Assembly: GCF_964340395.1 (NCBI RefSeq)
Contig: NC_135555.1
Span: 9,969,931-10,033,930 of the forward strand
Direction: 5' to 3'
Source of the DNA: Glandiceps talaboti
Taxonomy: Eukaryota > Hemichordata > Enteropneusta > Spengelidae
Length of the DNA stretch: 64,000 nucleotides
Below the pieces are notes generated by a model that worked only from the letters and a program-made list of their open reading frames with translations, did not search any database and was not told the DNA's origin. Positions 61,386-64,000 of the stretch are shown piece after piece. The stretch's first letter is position 1; each line of letters begins with the position of its first letter. A program made the position numbers and the translations under genes.

Positions 61386-62624
61386 GTAAGGAACAAATGT
61401 ATTTTTATTGAACAACGCTCAAAGATATGGCAACTACGAAACGATGTCCCCAGGCATAGACACATCTTTCCAAATTCAATCCAAATATAAACACTTTGTA
61501 CTTGACATTTGTTTTACTTCCGCGTTTTAGACAAACATGACAAAATATGATCAAACACACTATGAAAGGTGTTTTTTTTTGCAAAGAAATGAAATTCCTC
61601 CATTCCTCCAACCGGGTAAATAAATAGCCCATATACTAGCATAGCTTATTTTGTGAAAAATATAAAGTCGAGGTTTTAATAATGACTTGACAACGATTAA
61701 TTAAATTTGATCCTTGTAAGTTGTAGTGACCATGGAATTGGTAGTATCACCAACCCAGTGGGTTATACTTCCAATCCATGCTTGGACCATAGACAATAAT
61801 GAAATCTATGCTTGGACAGAGTAGGAATTAAGACGAATATTTGTGATGAGTAGTGATGTACTTGGCCATTCAGGTAATTAAGAGGCGATGGGCTATGTGC
61901 AGTAGAGATCTTCGTAATCCATCTTTGATCTCGGCATGTAAAATTATCAATTCAAACAGTTACCTGTATGTCTTGATAGTTTTTTTTTTTATGTTTCTGA
62001 CAATGTACAAATATCTGACCATAGGTGGTTGAGTCAGTCTGGTGGCACTGGTCATAATTTCATATTCATGTCATAGTTCTGTTGACAGAAAACAATGAAG
62101 TATCCTGCACAGTGTGCCCTCTAATGTAGCCAAATTATGTTGTTTTGTGTCAAAATGAACGAAACCCCACATTAGTGGTTAATACATAGTAAAAGATAGG
62201 GGAACAACAAATTTTGGTGCATCACTAGAAATTGTGTGCATCAGTGGCACATCGAATTGGTTTAGAGGGCAGACTGATCTTGAAACATCCTCAGCATATT
62301 CATAGAGTTTTGGTTTTACTACTTTGTTCCCCCTGCCACTTTCTGTAGTGCATTTGAAGTTCAAAACTAATACACCTACATTAGAGATTTGGAACTCTCT
62401 ACGTAGACGGCTAGTATATGTTTATTAAGATTGATGTTTATACACTGTAAAAACACATTACTGCAGAATCGGACACTTTCATACTAGTTCTACTAGTTAC
62501 TTATACTAGAGATCCATGCATGAGTGATTCAATTGTATGTTAAAACTGATTAATGATGTGTGTGTGTCACTGTACATGCATATGTGTGGGATGTGAGTGT
62601 GTGTACATATGCACATATGCACAT

Positions 62625-62773
62625 GTGTATATGTATGTATATATGTATGTATGTATGTACATGTATGTATGTACATGTATGTATGTATGTATGTATGTAT
62701 GTATGTATGTATGTGTGTGTGTGTATGTATGTATGTATGTATGTATGTATGTATGTATGTATGTATGTATGTA

Positions 62774-62810
<37 letters not shown>

Positions 62811-62853
62811 ATGTATGTATGTATGTATGTATGTATGTATGTATGTATGTATG
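62625..62853. repeat. (TATG)n/(TG)n microsatellite
   Basis: Long tetranucleotide array in the first intron of IST1. Tyr-Val-Cys-Met frames are artefacts. Confidence 0.97.
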
Positions 62854-63070
62854 TGTGTACATACGTAAGTATATTATATACGTGTATGTAGGTTGGTATA
62901 TGACACTTATCCTTTAATGTATTACATTGAAAAATAAGTTCATCGATGCCAAATCGTTATGACCTGTGTAAGTCATGTCAGATAGTTGATCTCCAATACA
63001 AATCTTGGTGGTCTTTCCAATTCTAAACTCTGTGTTTGATGTCTTTTTTTGTTCTACTACAGCCAGCAAG

Positions 63071-63724
63071 ATGTCTTTTGGAAGTGGATATAAAGGCGCC
63101 AAGCTGAAAACCAATCTCAGATTGTCCATCAATAGGTTGAAATTATTAGAAAAGAAAAAGAGTAAGGATTTGATATTAAACTCTTCTATTTGAGATTTTC
63201 ACTGGTTCGTGTGCTTTTCCAGGAAACAGGACTTTTTGATACACATGTAACACCTTTCTAAGCAGTACGTATGGTCACCAACTATTTCATAACATTTTAA
63301 CATCCGCTTGACAAGATGCAGTTTATAGTTCATACCACTTCTGGTAATAATGGAAGGAGGAGGGAGTTGGGGTGGGGATGGGGGGGGGGGGGGGCTGCCT
63401 CATGAAGCAAAGAGAACTACTACCAGGTATGTGTTGATAAGAATACCACCATATAATTATCCGTATATCACAATGGTTTTGATTTACAACTTATGTACAA
63501 GGATTTGTACTTTCTGTCTTTTTACAAGAAGGGAACAGCTGGATATATGCTATATTTGTCTTTGGGTACACTACTCAAAGATAAATAGGTGATAAAAACA
63601 GGTACCATATCTCTCAAATGTAAATCAATAATTTTGTTATTTTGCAGCTGAAATGGCACAGAAAGCAAGACGAGAGATTGCAGACTATATTGCTACTGGT
63701 AAAGATGAAAGAGCCAGGATCAGA
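63071..63724 (+). CDS. IST1: IST1 (ESCRT-III-associated factor), first two coding exons
   Basis: Exon 63063-63161 holds 8 nt of leader and the start codon at 63071; the next exon is 63648-63724. Joined in phase 1 they encode about 56 residues: SFGSGYKGAKLKTNLRLSIN, RLKLLEKKKTEMAQKARREI, ADYIATGKDERARIR. This is almost identical to the N-terminal helix of animal IST1, the part that begins the ESCRT-III-like core binding CHMP1. IST1 acts at endosomes, the midbody and the nuclear envelope in membrane scission and recruits VPS4. The gene continues past the right edge after the donor at 63725, so most of the helical core and the C-terminal MIM motifs are not seen. Confidence 0.95.
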
Positions 63725-64000
63725 GTAGGTGTTCTCATTTATTTGTTAGAAATTGATGGTCTATTGATTCATGGTACAAGTGTAGGTCATTTTTGAGCTC
63801 ATATTTAACATTAAAGATTTGTCCCATAATGTCTTTCCATGTATGCAATAATCACACCCCATTTATATCAATGTGGCTTCAAGATTTCGTAGACTAGAAG
63901 ATTTGGAAATTTGTAACCCACAGCATATTTTTCCTCTAACACAGGGTATGTAAGCCTGTAGTGTTGCCATAATAAAAAGAGGACATGGCTTATGATGACC
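63725..64000 (+). other. IST1: IST1 intron, open at the window edge
   Basis: Follows donor GTAGGT at 63725. No acceptor or further IST1 exon (which would start with a residue run like V-E-x-I-I-R-E-D) is visible before 64000. Confidence 0.7.

Overview
The window is animal nuclear DNA. It is AT-rich and intron-dense, with GT-AG splice sites, many long microsatellites and several mobile-element fragments. The gene set is polycystin-1-like proteins with REJ, GPS and PLAT domains, a histamine H3/H4-like receptor, a FABP, SLC35C2 and IST1. This points to an invertebrate deuterostome such as a lancelet or hemichordate; I cannot fix the species. Gene models were assembled by hand from splice sites, reading phase and remembered family sequences. 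Exon edges are therefore predictions.

Layout. Positions 29-949 are a 54-bp minisatellite. Positions 2449-7054 (+) carry the 3' five coding exons of SLC35C2, with an antisense LINE fragment in the last intron. Positions 8690-10630 are repeats: a fold-back element split by another insertion that carries 150-bp tandem repeats, then a 61-bp minisatellite. Positions 12487-14106 (+) encode a two-exon SnoaL/NTF2-like protein. Positions 16105-17313 (+) encode an intronless histamine H3/H4-like GPCR.

The centre (18890-53430) is the main discovery: two polycystin-1-like genes placed head to head. The minus gene (18890-37358) has 24 coding exons and about 2441 residues. In order it encodes a signal peptide, C-type lectin, PKD repeats, REJ region, GAIN/GPS, TM1, PLAT and the rest of an 11-TM polycystin channel. 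The plus gene (38077-53430) has 21 coding exons and about 2060 residues. It shares exon phases, many exact exon lengths and clear protein identity with the minus gene. However, it starts with different 5' exons, has no lectin domain, and stops before TM6, the polycystin extracellular domain and the pore. About 720 bp lie between the two start codons and probably act as a shared promoter. A 5S rRNA-like copy sits antisense in one intron of the plus gene.

To the right lie a single-exon FABP (57747-58148, with a TATA box and poly(A) signal), several fold-back or MITE-like elements, and the first exons of IST1 (promoter near 61226, CDS from 63071 to beyond the window). As I recall the human map, IST1 is the direct neighbour of PKD1L3 on chromosome 16q22, so a PKD1L-IST1 linkage here looks like ancient microsynteny.

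The genes do not form a pathway. The polycystin pair is the one group likely to be functionally and transcriptionally linked.
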